Source of the DNA: Takakia lepidozioides
Lineage: Eukaryota; Streptophyta; Takakiopsida; Takakiales; Takakiaceae
Length of the DNA stretch: 64,000 nt
NCBI GenBank assembly: GCA_030704615.1
Contig: CM060732.1
Coordinates: 496,001-560,000, forward strand
Reading direction: 5' to 3'
Shown: piece by piece, positions 47,750-60,129 of the stretch
How the letters are laid out: each line of letters opens with the position of its first letter
Numbering within the stretch: position 1 is the stretch's first letter
Program-made: the position numbers and the translations under genes
The notes under the pieces: model-generated
The model's input: the letters and a program-made list of their open reading frames with translations, nothing else
The model's database searches: none
What the model was told of the DNA's origin: nothing

Positions 47750-48330
47750 TGTCCTCCGGTGTTGGACCGGTGTATAGGTCTGGGACGGGTATCAACTAGG
47801 GTAAGGGTAATGGTATGAAGGATCATATCAGGCGGGTACGTGCAAGGGCAAGACCCGGCAATACCCTGGTGGGGCAGGGTACATTGACTTCGAAAACCCT
47901 AGCGCAAACCAGACCAGTCTGGTCTTCTTCCTCGCGCTGCCATTCCAATAGCATGCATGCGCCGGCTGAGGGAGAGGATGCAGGGATAGTTTTCATTAGG
48001 GATACTGAGTACATGGAGCGTTTTCAAGATGGCACTTCAATGAGGATGGGAGTGGAGGCAGATTTGGCTGGGAGACATTTTTGCATGGCTACGCCTTGTG
48101 AATGGTTGTGGAAGTTATTGTAAACCACTAGTGCAGCTGATACCAGACACATATCAGGCTGGCATGACTTTTAAATTTTTGTTTTATACCATACCAATCA
48201 GATTTTCACGTTGATACCATACCATATATCATATCATGCTGTCAAATTTACACGTCATTTGACACCAGTAACATACTGGCTTGAATAATTCAACTTTAAC
48301 CCAATACCTTTACCCCAGTGGTATCAAAAA
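47750..48330. repeat. ACCAG / CTGGT palindromes (family F5), cluster 2
   Basis: Copies of GACCAGTCTGGTC (about 47912) and looser ATACCAG and CTGGTAT half-sites recur to about 48330. The family is the same as at 37650-38205. Confidence 0.55.
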
Positions 48331-48659
48331 ATCATGATACCAATCCCCAAGTAGCACATCCACGGCCTGTCTAATGCCCGTACGTTCTACCCAAAATACA
48401 TTTTAAAAGCGAATTTTCTATAATGAAATGATTGTGGAAGCCAGAGGAGGGCTTTTGGATTCTCCAACGACTTCACAGAAATCGCGGCAAAAACTACCCC
48501 CCACCCAGCCAATGGCCTGCAACATTTCAAGCCCACTAAGTTGTGTGGAGAGCAAATGAGAGGAGAATGAGCCTCCTTTGCCTTATGCCCCTCCACCCCC
48601 CCCACCGCCCCCAACCCCTCATTCCTCAGGGCACGCAGTCATCATGACAGGGACCACCT

Positions 48660-49030
48660 ATAAATAAGTCGACCGCCTAATATTGGCAGTCGCTTCATTT
48701 TAAAAATAAAAAAATACAAGCGGCCGCCAATATTGGCAATCGCTTGAATTTTAAGAAATATATATTTGTTGAGTTTTTAATTTCCAAGCGACCGTCAATA
48801 TTGGCGGTCGTTCGTATTTTTTTTAATTTTCAAGCGACTGGCGGTGTTAAAAAAATTACAAAACAAAATCGACCGCCAATAATGGCGGTTGCACATATTA
48901 AAATATATAGTATAAAATATGTGTGACCGCCCATATTGGTCGCACGGGATTACTAAAACAAAAAATGCGTGCAACCAGAAAGTAAAGGTCGTTCTGGAGG
49001 GCCTAAGTGGCTATTGGCGGTCGCACGAGA
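48660..49030. repeat. Palindrome array, family F6 (GCGACCGCCAAT / ATTGGCGGTCGC)
   Basis: About seven copies, full or half, lie near 48668, 48720, 48788, 48833, 48869, 48922 and 49008. The consensus is a 24-bp perfect palindrome, and the spacers are unrelated AT-rich DNA. No coding sequence is present. Confidence 0.85.
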
Positions 49031-50275
49031 TCAACACACAAGTATTACTTCGCTATAGCAATGTAAATAGGTCCACAAAATATTGCTGCTGGATGGCTAA
49101 AACTGGAGCACCATTCAATTCATTTCGGTTCGACGACGGGACGAAGAAGATCCCAATCTTGATGTTCTGATGGGGTTGAAATCTGAGTCGCCCTCCACTT
49201 GACCACCATTGCCATGATCGGTGCTTGAATCATCCTCCCTATCCAACCTCTCATCTCCAGGCCTTTAAATGTGCAAGCGACCTCGAACTACATTTAGTTC
49301 TCTCTGAGGTCGATTCTCACTCCGGTGTTGAATACTATCTACGGTATCTGGTCTGTTTGTGGGGCGATCGACTACAAAACGTTGGACTGTTCTCTGACGT
49401 TTATTGAGTTGGGGCGCATTCGAAGGTGGTCTCGAAGGAGGTCTCGAATGAGGTCTCGGAGGGGGGTATACCTGAGATGGACCGGCATTAGAAGGAACCA
49501 CGGTTTAGGTGGGCAGGACGTCGGTTAAGGTGGAATAATAGTGGCTGGTTGTCGTCATCTGATGGTTCAACTTCCGCATCTGCTAAAGTACATGCAGCGG
49601 CAGAATGTTGTATGCACAGATCGACCCTGTTGTTCCTTAGTGCCCGCTGAATTGATGGGGAGTTGGATTAGTTTTGGGATTATGGTGGAGCTGGTCGTAT
49701 CGAGGGTGGCATGTTCCTGGCCCGTCAACTGTAATGCATTCGGCATCATCGCTTGTACGAACAGGGTTGTGTACGTTGCTCGGTCCTGGTACCAGCTAGT
49801 TGATCATCCCTGAGCTCCATTGGGCCACTGGTGGTGGTTTCAGCGGTCCGAGGGGATGGTATTACGAGCATAGGCTTGTGTTAGTTTGTCAAGGGTACGG
49901 GGTTTTTTGGAGGGGGTTTCGCGTAGATACCGGTCAACAAGCCAGCAGACCTATGTGGCAAAATCTTGCCTTGGAGGTTGTAACTCATTTGTGTGGGGTA
50001 TGGAGATAGAATATTTTTTCCAGAGTCAGGCTAGCTTGTCATTGGAAATTAATCCGACATATTTACCATTAAGGGTGTAGATGTTGGACGCTAAGTGTGG
50101 CTAGGGCATATAATGGGCGAGCTGTGTTTAATATCTTTGTCAGGGTTGCATTCTGTGATATATATGTGAATGTGACGAGCATCTATCAGCTGGGTTTGGG
50201 ATATATGGTGTTGATGAGTGTGTGCGAGATAATTGGTGTTGGTTGTTATGTGGAATTTGGTTAGAAGGTAAATGT
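49031..50275. other. Retroelement-like debris, no intact gene
   Basis: Only short frames on both strands. An Arg/Pro-rich minus-strand frame at 49265-49501 could be a decayed gag or linker, but no motif supports this. Confidence 0.35.
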
Positions 50276-50279
50276 TATG

Positions 50280-50408
50280 GGCAGGTCCACAATCTTCATG
50301 TGACCTGAAGAGGTCATCTTCACTTTGCCATGTATTGTCTTCTGTGGGGAAGCCAGCCCATCTACATAGGTAATTAGGTATCAACACATGTAGCTCCGAA
50401 GGAGTCAA
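50280..50408 (-). pseudogene. Chromodomain fragment of a chromovirus-type retroelement
   Basis: NYLCRWAGFPTEDNTWQSED fits the core chromodomain pattern (YLVKWxGY..EExTWE). In Ty3 chromoviruses this domain ends the integrase and guides insertion to marked chromatin. The rest of the integrase is not visible upstream. Confidence 0.65.
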
Positions 50409-51699
50409 TTGAGGTTTAAGTTTTTATGCCGACTATCGGTTCGATGATGAAGGCTTCAGGATGGTCAAGATTGGTGGGGTGGGGGTTAAGTGGGGGGGGG
50501 GGGGGGGGATCCGAGTATGTAGGGTCAAGGGGGATGGGCCGGAGTTGTGTTAGTTCTGCCTCGGGTGATGGGGGAGGTGGGGTAGGTGGGGGGGGGGGGG
50601 GAGGTGCCTGGTGGGGTGGGGTGAATGCAGGGTTGACTGGACCAAAATGGACGTTACCAGCACAGTATTAGATGACTGTAATTGATGGTGTCATCAATTG
50701 AAATTGAATTAACTCATTAAAACCAGCAGATATATATGTCATTGGATTCCTAGCTTCAATACGCACCCATAGCAACTCTCCAATCATGAATCCGATAAGA
50801 AATGACTCCGTTATGGACTTTTGAACACCGTCATTGTGGACTGTTACCGCAATGAATGGAATTACAATGGACTCAAGTTCTCCTATGTGCCATTGGTGAA
50901 TTCCATTGAAATTTGGACATAAGGTGGCCATTTTGGTCCACATCATAGGTATGTATTTGAAGTGGCAAAATCATTTGTCATTTGACTCATATGGACTAAT
51001 ATATGTCAAGAAAATAGGCGTTTTTTGAAAAGTTCATAGCTCATCTTGTTTTTTGGATTTTGGGTGTCATGTTTTTTCTAGAAGTATAAAAACCTATAAT
51101 CTTCAATGGTTAGGTGTCATATTGAAATGTTTTTGTAAACACTAATTTTTAGTTTTTCATAATTTCTCTGAATAATAGACTAAAATATTTAATGAATTAT
51201 ATCTTTAATATTTGGGGTAGGACTCTTTACTAAATATGTTCAGTATACCATTATCTATCATTAAAAAAAATTTGGGATAGTATCATCAACTTTTGTTTTT
51301 GGTCATGGACTTTCATGGAGCAGGATCTGCCGTTTTTGGTCCACTCAACCCTGCAACTGCCCGGTGCATACATTAGTTGTTTGGGAGGCCTTGAGTCTTT
51401 GGAGTATAGAGGCGGCTGGGGCTATCCGGAATTCAGGAAGAAGATCTTGTTTGTTGTGGGGGAAGAGTGAGCATGGGAGGTCGCAATCAATGGTATAAGA
51501 GGCTGTCGGGTAACAGAATAAGGTACGAAGGTGTTATAGACACCGTCTTGTTTTGATAGTACAGCACGGGAGTGTTTCAGGGTAAATTGGCATGGAGTTA
51601 ATAGTCGGTTACAAGTGGTTACAAAGTTGGGTGAGATTAGTGATGTGGCGGTCTTTGAAGTAGGAGAAGATGGGTTTTTTTTTACGGGGGTGTGATGGC
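50409..51699. other. No gene; poly-G tracts
   Basis: Two long G runs lie near 50492-50509 and 50590-50602, which could form quadruplexes. The rest is AT-rich without recognisable coding sequence. Confidence 0.5.
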
Positions 51700-51855
51700 T
51701 GTTAAGCCAAGCACGTTCAAGCGGTGATGTTGGGGGCAGTTCTGGCCCAGAATGTGACAGGCACAATAGATTCACCAAACTATTATGAGACGCTAAGGAT
51801 TGTGGGCTAGGATGGCAAGGTCATCTGCATAGGCTGCGAAGAGATGGCGTTGTTG
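51700..51855 (-). pseudogene. Reverse-transcriptase scrap with YADD motif
   Basis: [16 protein letters not shown] (about 51800-51845, minus) has the YADD catalytic box of LINE-type reverse transcriptase. Downstream residues are interrupted by stops. It ends exactly where the plus-strand Ty3 pol begins. Confidence 0.55.
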
Positions 51856-51856
51856 G

Positions 51857-54235
51857 AGGTTTGCTGACAGCGGCTGAGAAAAACTATAGCACCACGGAAA
51901 GGGAAGCATTGGCAATGATTTATGTTGTTCAAAAGTTTTGGCATTATTTACTTGACAATTGCTTTAAGTTTATTGTTGATCATCAGGCTCTAGTTCATTT
52001 AGCACATCGACCACTAGCTAGTGGCAAGGTTGCTCGATGGTTATTACTTCTTCATGAGTATGATTTTGAAGTGGTTCATAAACCTGGAAGATTACATGTC
52101 ACAGCAGATCATCTATCAAGACTTACTACTGGAGAACCAGCCACAGGAGTAGAGGATCAACTTCCCGACGCATTTCTGTTTGTTGTTCAACCAGAAGCAC
52201 AAGATGAAGAGACAGACCCTCTAGACGCTCTGGGAGTATTCCAGGGAGACTATGACCTTCCAGATGCACTGAAACTAATGGATGACACTGATGAAGAAGA
52301 AGACTCATCAAATGAGGATGAACCCCTCGATGAAGGACCAATTATTGAAGAAGAGGCAGAACAAGAAGAAGATGACAAAGAAAACAAGGAGCCAATTGAT
52401 CAAGCCATGACCAACATTAGCATTGGGACTTATGCAGTCACCGTGGAAGATTCAGAAGAACTTCATAATCAAGATCAAGATGATTGGCAATGGCCAATCA
52501 AATACTACTTGATAACAGGGAAATTTCTTGAAGAATATACCAAAGATGACCGGAGAAAGCTTTCAATGAAAAGCAAACCATACACAATAATCCGAGGAAT
52601 TCTATACAAACGAGGACTTGATTCCATCATGAGACGATGTGTCAACAAAGAACAGGCCAAAACAGTGATGCAAGAATTACACGAAGGAATATCAGGAGGA
52701 TACTTCAGCTCAGATCTAACAGCAAAGAGGATATTATTGGCAGGATACTGGTGGCCTACAATTTTTGGAGACACTTACGAACACTGCCAACAGTGTGATG
52801 TCTGCCAAAGAATGGGACCAATAGAAAGAACTGGAAAAGGAGCGATGCATCCAATACTACCAACAGAACCATTTCGTTGGGGACAAGACTTCGTGGGACC
52901 CATTAAACCTCCAGCAAGGTACACACAGAACCAATACATCCTCACAGCCACTGACTACACTACCAAATGGGTAGAGGCCAAGGCACTAAGAGACAACACT
53001 GCCAGGTCGACAGCCAATATGAAAACATCATCACACGATTTGGTTGCCCACTGGAATTTGTCAGTGATCACGGATCACATTTTATAAATGATGCCATAAA
53101 ATGCTTGACGGAGGAGTTCATGATTGTACATCACAAGAGTACTGCTTACTATCCCCAGGGAAATGGCCAGGCCGAATCTACCAACAAGATATTATGCACT
53201 ATCTTAACCAAGATAGTGAACGCCAATCGTACAGATTGGGATACCAAAATGAACACAACACAATGGGCATTCAGGACATCATACAAGGTGACCACGAAAC
53301 ATACATCATTTCAACTGGTGTATGGAGCAGAGGCACTATTACCCATTGAATGCATGATACCCACACTACGAACTAGAACTCATGAACGATGGGGTTTAGA
53401 AGAATCTCTACGAGTCAGGGAACATGAGTTATTTCATCTGGAAGAAGTTCGGGCAGACGCTGCAGATAACATGGCACGAATTCAAGAACAACGAAGAAAA
53501 AGAATATCCAAAGGGAAAGAAAAATCTTTCCAGGACAGGGAAATTGTTTTGTGGCTACCAAAAATCAAGAAGATCAAACTGGGAGGAAAATTGAAAATGC
53601 CATGGATGGGACCGTTTCAAATTAAAAGGGTACATGATAATGGAACTGTAGATTTGCAGACCTTGGAACAAGAGTTCGTGGGACGAATGAATATCAATAA
53701 GTTAAAGGGCTACAAAGGGATACATGACAGAGCCCTTATACATGACTTATACGCGAACGAGGAAGACCACACCGCAGATGAAGAACGTGAAATCACCAAT
53801 GCATACTACATTCATCACGACACAGTGAATCAGCATGTACTAAGACAGGTGGCAGTACGAGTTCAAGGCACCGCTACGTTTAGACCACCACTAATTTGGA
53901 TGTCGGCACTACCACCCCGTATACCGTATGGTGAACCGTGGCCAGCACATATGCCCTACAGAACCGTGAACGAATACGAAACAGCCAACAAGTCACTGCT
54001 TGTGTTAAACTCCGAGATGTACGCTCCAGATGACCCCACCGACCGTGGTAATCATACACCACTAACCATCGATCATAACACGGAGAAAGAACGACGGCGC
54101 AATCCAACGGATTGCCAAAAGACGGCGGACGATAAGGGCAAAGCCATTAAACCGATCTGCAAGTACTGCGCACACGCCGCTCATCTAAAATCAGACCACG
54201 TGCCAAGATGGATGAATGTAAACCAACCGAAATAG
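51857..54235 (+). mobile_element. Ty3/gypsy pol, 5'-truncated and frameshifted
   Basis: The sequence enters inside RNase H ([20 protein letters not shown], then VDHQALVHL and [10 protein letters not shown]). An acidic linker precedes the integrase. The zinc finger is [17 protein letters not shown]...[11 protein letters not shown] (about 52680-52815). The core keeps [12 protein letters not shown] (first Asp), FVSDHGSHF (second Asp, about 53060) and YYPQGNGQAESTNK (Glu). A frameshift near 53017 splits the two frames. The reverse transcriptase and gag are missing at the 5' side. The ORF stops at 54233-54235, five bases before the CACTA insertion. Confidence 0.9.
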
Positions 54236-54240
54236 GAAAT

Positions 54241-54500
54241 CACTAGAAGAGAAACCGGCTTTTTCCACGTGTATGCCATCTCACACTTGGCACATTCCAC
54301 GGCTTTTATCACGGGTCTGTAGACTGAGCCAAGGTGTGGGTCTAAATATGCCCTAACTGTGGGGTGTCTCACATGTGGTCCACACCCCAGGCAAGAACGG
54401 TGTGAAAACAGCCATGAGCGTGGCAGGGGTTGGCTTAGTTTACATGGCATGTTACACACCTGTGTGAAATGGGACCATACAATTATTTCCACTGATTGTG
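54241..54500 (+). repeat. CACTA left terminal and subterminal region
   Basis: Terminal inverted repeat plus several TCCAC, GTGTGG and CACACC motifs. In known CACTA elements such motifs bind the element's TNPA-like protein. Confidence 0.85.
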
Positions 54501-55049
54501 GTATATGGGTTTAGTTAGTACTCCGCTGCAAATGGAATAAATCATGAACTTCAGAAATCTGCCCTCGGAAAGACGAAGAGGTGGTCGTCGCACTTTGCAA
54601 TGTAAACCGAATGCAATGCAAGCTTAACAGTCCTCATATTATGATTGAAGGGAGTCAAATTAAGTGTGGCCATATCAGTGCAGGGACATAAATATGAATC
54701 ATTCAACATTGTAAAATGAAAACAGGGTAGAGCTAGTACATGGTACCTTTAAAACTTGTTGCAGAGTGCAAAAGGCTTAAAGATCATAGTGCAAAAGGTT
54801 TAATTTTTTTTGCAAAAGTTGCTTATAGGGTTTGCAAAAGGTTAATTTTTTAAAAAAGTTGCCCATCCCGGTAGCTGTGAACAGAGGGCTGGGACTTAGA
54901 GCGAGCGAGCGGGAGGGAGGGAGAGAGAGAGAGTGAGCTGGGACTTAGAGCAGCGAGCGGGAGGGAGGGCAAACATGGGAGGCCCGCAGTTGGAGCAACC
55001 TTCGCATCTGAAAAGCAAGCAACCCGACAAACGCTAGGGTATGTGTGCG

Positions 55050-55860
55050 AGGACTAGGTGTCGGCTGAAAGCTCGCCGTTATGGGGAGAGTCAGCTTGGT
55101 CTAGATCGAGGACAATGTGGTGAGGGCACCTTCTTCTTCGACCTATTTCAGCCTGTTTTGCGCTCTCATCAGACTCAGCCCTGAATTTATAGCACGGAGC
55201 AGAGCTGGCATGAGTTTTTAAAGATCCTTCATGATGGTGGGACAACCGCAATCGCAAGGTGTGGCTTTTTCTTAATGTACGATGTGAAGAAGTTTGTCCA
55301 TCCTGCAAATGTGGGCTCTTGGCTCCTATTAGTACCGTGCTTTGGTATCCTTCCTAATGAACTTACAAGGTTCTTGGAAGAGTCAGCTTGGTCTTAGCAG
55401 GCCGTGCTTCAATTTCTGCCCGCTCAGCTGCACCGTGGTGGTTCTCACAAACCAATCAGACATTACCTGACTACAGACACAAGCAGCACAAACAAGAGGT
55501 TCTCTTAGGTTCATGGTCAGTCAAATCCTCCATGGGTCATGACACAAGGTCGAGGACAATGTGGTGAGGGCACCTTCTTCTTTGACCTATTTCAGTCTGT
55601 TTTTCCCTCCCATCAGACTCAGTTGATAGAACCAGGCAGCGGTAACGGAGGCACCTTCTTCAATACATTTCAGCCTGTTTTCCCTGTTATTAGAGTTGTC
55701 CCTAATTTTCGTGTTGAATTCTGCAAGTTAGCTCTTGGTGGATCTATGGTACCAGGGGTTTTGAAGTGATTTTGACATGTTACTGCCTATGTGGCAACAG
55801 GAAAGTATTGAAAACAGATAACAGAAACTAGGAGAAGCTCTGGAATGAAGGAGCAGGGAT
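55050..55860. repeat. Tandem non-coding units in the CACTA interior, left set
   Basis: A unit with GGCACCTTCTTC..CATTTCA.CCTGTTTT..CTC.TCAGA recurs near 55118, 55567 and 55648, and again right of the PPR block near 58710 and 59290. Flanking words such as CCTGCATGGGTAGATGGTCAA also recur. No gene is supported. Confidence 0.7.
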
Positions 55861-55863
55861 AGA

Positions 55864-56640
55864 GTGTGGGTTGAGATTCATCAAAGCGGGCCGGATTTCA
55901 AGCTCCAGATCACCTATGATTCCCTGTGGAAGGATAGCTATAAGAAACCTGCATGGGTAGATGGTCAATTGGAAGCCGCGGCACCAGCGGCACAAATGAT
56001 CAAAGCAAGCACCTCAACCATGACCACAGCTTCTGGAAGAGGATTAGGAGAGGGAGTCCACAATGCCTATTCCGGCACTTCTGGGCATGTCAAGATGCTT
56101 TGTGAGGCAGCCAGACTGAATGAGGCTCTACAGACTTTAAACCAATGAGGAATTTCAGCAGATTTAGATAAGTATGTCTGTCTCTTGCTTAAGTGCATCA
56201 AGAGGAAAGGTCTGGAAGTTGGAAAGTAGGTGCACGCTCACATTATGATCCAAAGTGGACTCACGCCAACTGTTTTCTCCTCAACACCCTTGTCAACCTG
56301 TATGTTAAGTGCGGGAGCATTCCGAATGCTCACCAAGTTTTCAACAGAATGCCTCAACGATCTTTGATCTCATGGAATATAATGCTGGAAGGATTTACCA
56401 CGCGTGGGTGTTTGTGTTTGCAAAAGCGTGTGCAAGCCTGGGACCTCTGGAAAATGGGAATGAGGTCCATGGTGACATCGTCAAAGCTGGAATTGTACCA
56501 GATGTCATTCGGAACACTACCCTGGTGGACATGTATGCCAAATGTGGGTGCATTAAGGATGCAAAGGGAGTTTTCAACACTATGGCTGAATGAGATGTGG
56601 TGTCATGGGACGTGATGCTTGCAGGGTATGCACAGCAGGG
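55864..56640 (+). pseudogene. PPR pseudogene, first copy
   Basis: Frames in this stretch give LVNLYVKCGSIPNAHQVFNR, MPQRSLISWNIML and LVDMYAKCGCIKDAKGVFN, PLS-type PPR repeats. Stops and frameshifts lie between them. The 5' part (TSTMTTASGRGLGEGVHNA) is duplicated at about 56815-57010. Confidence 0.85.
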
Positions 56641-56814
56641 ACATGGTATGGAGGCTTTGGAGACCTACGATCAAATGATGAGGAAAGGGGGCACCTTCTT
56701 CAATAGCACAGCGGCTACAAGTGGGTAGATGGTCAACTGGAAACAGTAGCGGCAGCAGCACATTGATAGAACAAGGCACTAGCTAGGATCAATAGCTACA
56801 AGAAACCTGCATGG

Positions 56815-58620
56815 GTAGATGGTCAATTAAAGGCAGCAGCTGCAACGTCACAGTTGATAAAATCAGGCACCTCAACCATGACCACAACTTCTGGAAGAGG
56901 ATCAAGAGAGGGAGTCCACAATGCCTCTTCTGGCACTTCTGGGCATGTGAAGATGCCTTGTGAGGCACGCAGACTGAAAGAGGCTCTACAGACTTTAAAC
57001 CAAGGAGGCATTTCAGCAAATTCCGCATGTCTGTGTCTTGCATAAGTGCATCAAGGTGAAAGGCCTGGAAGTTGGAAAGCAAGTGCACACTCACATTATC
57101 CAAAGTGGATTCACGCCAAATGTTTTTCTCCTCAACACCCTTGTCAACATGTATGTTAAGTGCGGGAGCATCATGGATGTTCACCAAGTGTTCAATAGAA
57201 TGCCTCAACGATCTTTGATCTCGTGGAATATAATGTTGGCAGGATTTACCAAGCATAGGTGTGGTAGGAATGCTTTGGAGACCTATGAGCAAATGATGGG
57301 GGAAGCGGTGAAGCCCAACCACATCACGTTTGTGAGCGTTTGCAGTGCGTGTGCAAGCCTGGCAGCCCTGGAAAAGGGCAAAGAGGTGCATGGCAACATC
57401 GTGAGAGCTGGAATCCTACCAGATGTCATCCTGAATACTGCCCTGGTGGACATGTATGCCAAATGTGGGTGCATCGAGGATGCAAAGGGAGTGTTCGACA
57501 ATATGGCTGAACGAAATGTGGTGTCGTGGAGTGCGATGCTCGCAGGATATGCACAACAGGGGCGCGGGATGGAGACTTTGGAGACCTATGAGCAAATGAT
57601 GGGGGAAGGGGTGAAGCCCAACCACATCACGTTTGTGTGCGTTTGCAGTGCGTGTGCAAGCCTGACAGCCCTGCAAAAGGACAAAGAGGTGCATGGTGAC
57701 ATCGTCAGAGCTAGAATCGTACCAGATGTGATCCTGAACAATACCCTGGTGGACATGTATGCCAAATGTGGGAGCATTGAGCATGCAAAGGGAGTGTTCG
57801 ACAATATAGCTGAACGAGATATGGTGTTGTGGAGTGCGATGATTGCAGGGTATGCACAGCAAGGGCGCGGGATGGAGGCTTTGGAGACCTATGAGCAAAT
57901 GATCTGCGAAGGGGTGAAGCCCAACCACGTCACATTTGTGTGCGTTTGCAAGCCTGGTAGCCCTGGAAAAGGGCAAAGAGGTCCATGGTGACATTGTCAA
58001 AGCTGGAATTGTACCCAATGTCATTCTGAACTCTGCCCTGGTGGACATGTATGCCAAATGTGGGAGCATTGAGGATGCGAAGGGATTGTTCAACACTATG
58101 GCTGAACGAGATGTGGTGTCGTGGAACACGATGCTTGCAGGGTATGCACAGCAGGGGCGCGAGATGGAGGCCTTGGAGACGTATGAGCAATTGATGGGGG
58201 AAGGGGTGAAGTGCAACCACATCATGTTTTGTGTGCGTTCGCAATGCTTGTGCAAGCCTAGCAGCCCTGGAAAAGGGCAAAGAGGTGCATGGTGACATCG
58301 CCAAAGCTGGAATTGTACCAGATGTGATTCTGAACAATACCCTCGTGGACTTTTATGCCAAATGTGGGTCCATCGAGGATGCAAAGGCAGTGTTTGATAA
58401 GATGGCTGCACAAGATGTGGTATCATGGAACGTGATGATCGGAGGATATGCCCAGCAGGGTCACGGGATGGAGGCTTTGGATACCTATGAGCAAATGATG
58501 GACAAAGGGTACCAACGACAGTTTGGAGGCTGTGATGGCTTCATATGTGTGGGGAAAATGAAGCGAAGGGATAGAGTGTGGCCAGATTTCAGGCACAAGA
58601 GTACTTATGATTCCCTATGA
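56815..58620 (+). pseudogene. PLS-type PPR gene, second copy, two frameshifts
   Basis: The longest frame (about 57038-57991) holds several 31-36 residue PPR repeats with LVDMYAKCGCIEDAKGVFD, VVSWSAMLAGYAQQG and GVKPNHITFV signatures. It loses frame near 57950 and again near 58240; each time the sequence continues in another frame. It ends at 58620 without an E/DYW domain. PPR proteins bind organelle RNA; no targeting peptide is visible here. As part of a CACTA element it is probably a captured, non-functional copy. Confidence 0.88.
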
Positions 58621-59770
58621 ATCAATAGCTACTAGCAACCTGCATGGGACGTAGATGGTCAACTGGAAGCTGCAGCAGCAGCAACACAATTGATAAATTC
58701 AGGCACTGCTAATGGAGGCACCTTCTTCAACACATTTCACCCTGTTTTTCCCTCTTATCAGAATCGGCCCTGAATTTTCATGTTGAATTCTGCAAGTTAG
58801 ATGGTTGAGTGAACCTTTGACAGTTTGGAGTGACTGACTGATATTGCCAATGTGACAACAGGAAAGTATCCAGAAACAGGTAACAGAGACAAGGAGACCA
58901 GGAGTTGTGGAATGAATACTTTTCTGACCCCAGTCAATGGTGGGACAATCGAGGCAAAAGGTAAATGCCTGTTGGATTACAGAGAATAGCAAATGCAATT
59001 GAGCATAAGAAGTAGTGTGATAAGTTGAGTTGGGTGTTTCCTAGAACAATTATAGGCTTTCATTGTCAGTTGCTAGTAGCACGGAAAGGGTGAATGCATG
59101 ATTTGTGCAAAGGCATGGATAGCTGAAGGAGCAGAGATAGAGTGTGGGTCCAGATTCATCTAAGAGGGCCAGATTTCAAGCTCCACAATACCTGTGATTC
59201 CCTTTGGATCAATAGCTACCAGAAACCTGCATGGGTAGATGATCAACTGGCAGCAGCGGCACAATTGATATAATCAGGCACTGCTAATGAAAGCATCTTC
59301 TTCAGCACATTTCACCCTATTTTTCCCTCTTATTAGAAACGGCCCTAACTTTCCATGTTGAATTCTGCAAGTTAGCTGATTGAGTGAATCTAGTTTGGAG
59401 TGACTTTGATATGATACTGCCGATGTGACAACAGGAAAGTATTCAGAAACAGGTAATAGAGATGAGGACAAGCTGTGGAATGAATACTTTTCAGACCCCA
59501 GTCAATGGTGGGACAATCGAGGCAAGAAGGTGAATGCTTGTTGGATTATAGAGAGTAGCAGATGCAATTGAGCATAGGAACTAGTGTGATAAGTTGAGTT
59601 GGGTGTTTCCTAGAACAAATCTAGGCTGTCATCGTCAGCTGCTAGCAGCAAGGCAAGGATGTATGCTTGATTTGTGCAGAGGCATGGATAGCTGAAGAAG
59701 CAGGGATATAGTGTGGGTCCGGACTCAGGTGTTTCCGCCTTGGCAGGTTGCTCAGTGACCTTCCCTGGTA
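58620..59770. repeat. Tandem non-coding units in the CACTA interior, right set
   Basis: Two copies of a unit of roughly 550 bp (about 58620-59140 and 59180-59700) share long blocks. These include CTGCATGGG..AGATG.TCAACTGG, the CACATTTCACCCT block and GACCCCAGTCAATGGTGGG. The unit also resembles the left set. Confidence 0.8.
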
Positions 59771-60129
59771 GCTTTGGAGTATAGTGAGTGTCTCACAATG
59801 CAATGTTGGTTGGTGCATCTTATGCAGGAGCTTGGGAAACAAACAAATGTCATTTTTTGGAGCTTTAGGCTGAATCTCTGTGTTGGGCTGCATTGCGCAG
59901 CCTGGCCTCTGCCTCAGACTCATACTCAGATCTTTGATCTCAGACTCAGACTCTTTGATGTCAGACTGAAGTGTATTTGGACAATGAAGCACTTATGTAA
60001 TTTTGAATTATCGTTGCATCTGCTCATTCTATCTGTTGTTCTGGCCATGCTTAGTCAGTTCTTCATGTCATGAGCAGGTTGTTGCCTTGATGCTTTGGAA
60101 TTGTGTTTAGGTGTCTTTAGATCGTGATA

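Noticed and set aside
57416-58426. Minus-strand 336-aa frame
   Set aside because: Antisense of repeated PPR sequence; repeated MSTRA and LHPAPLLCIP peptides are artefacts of the repeats.
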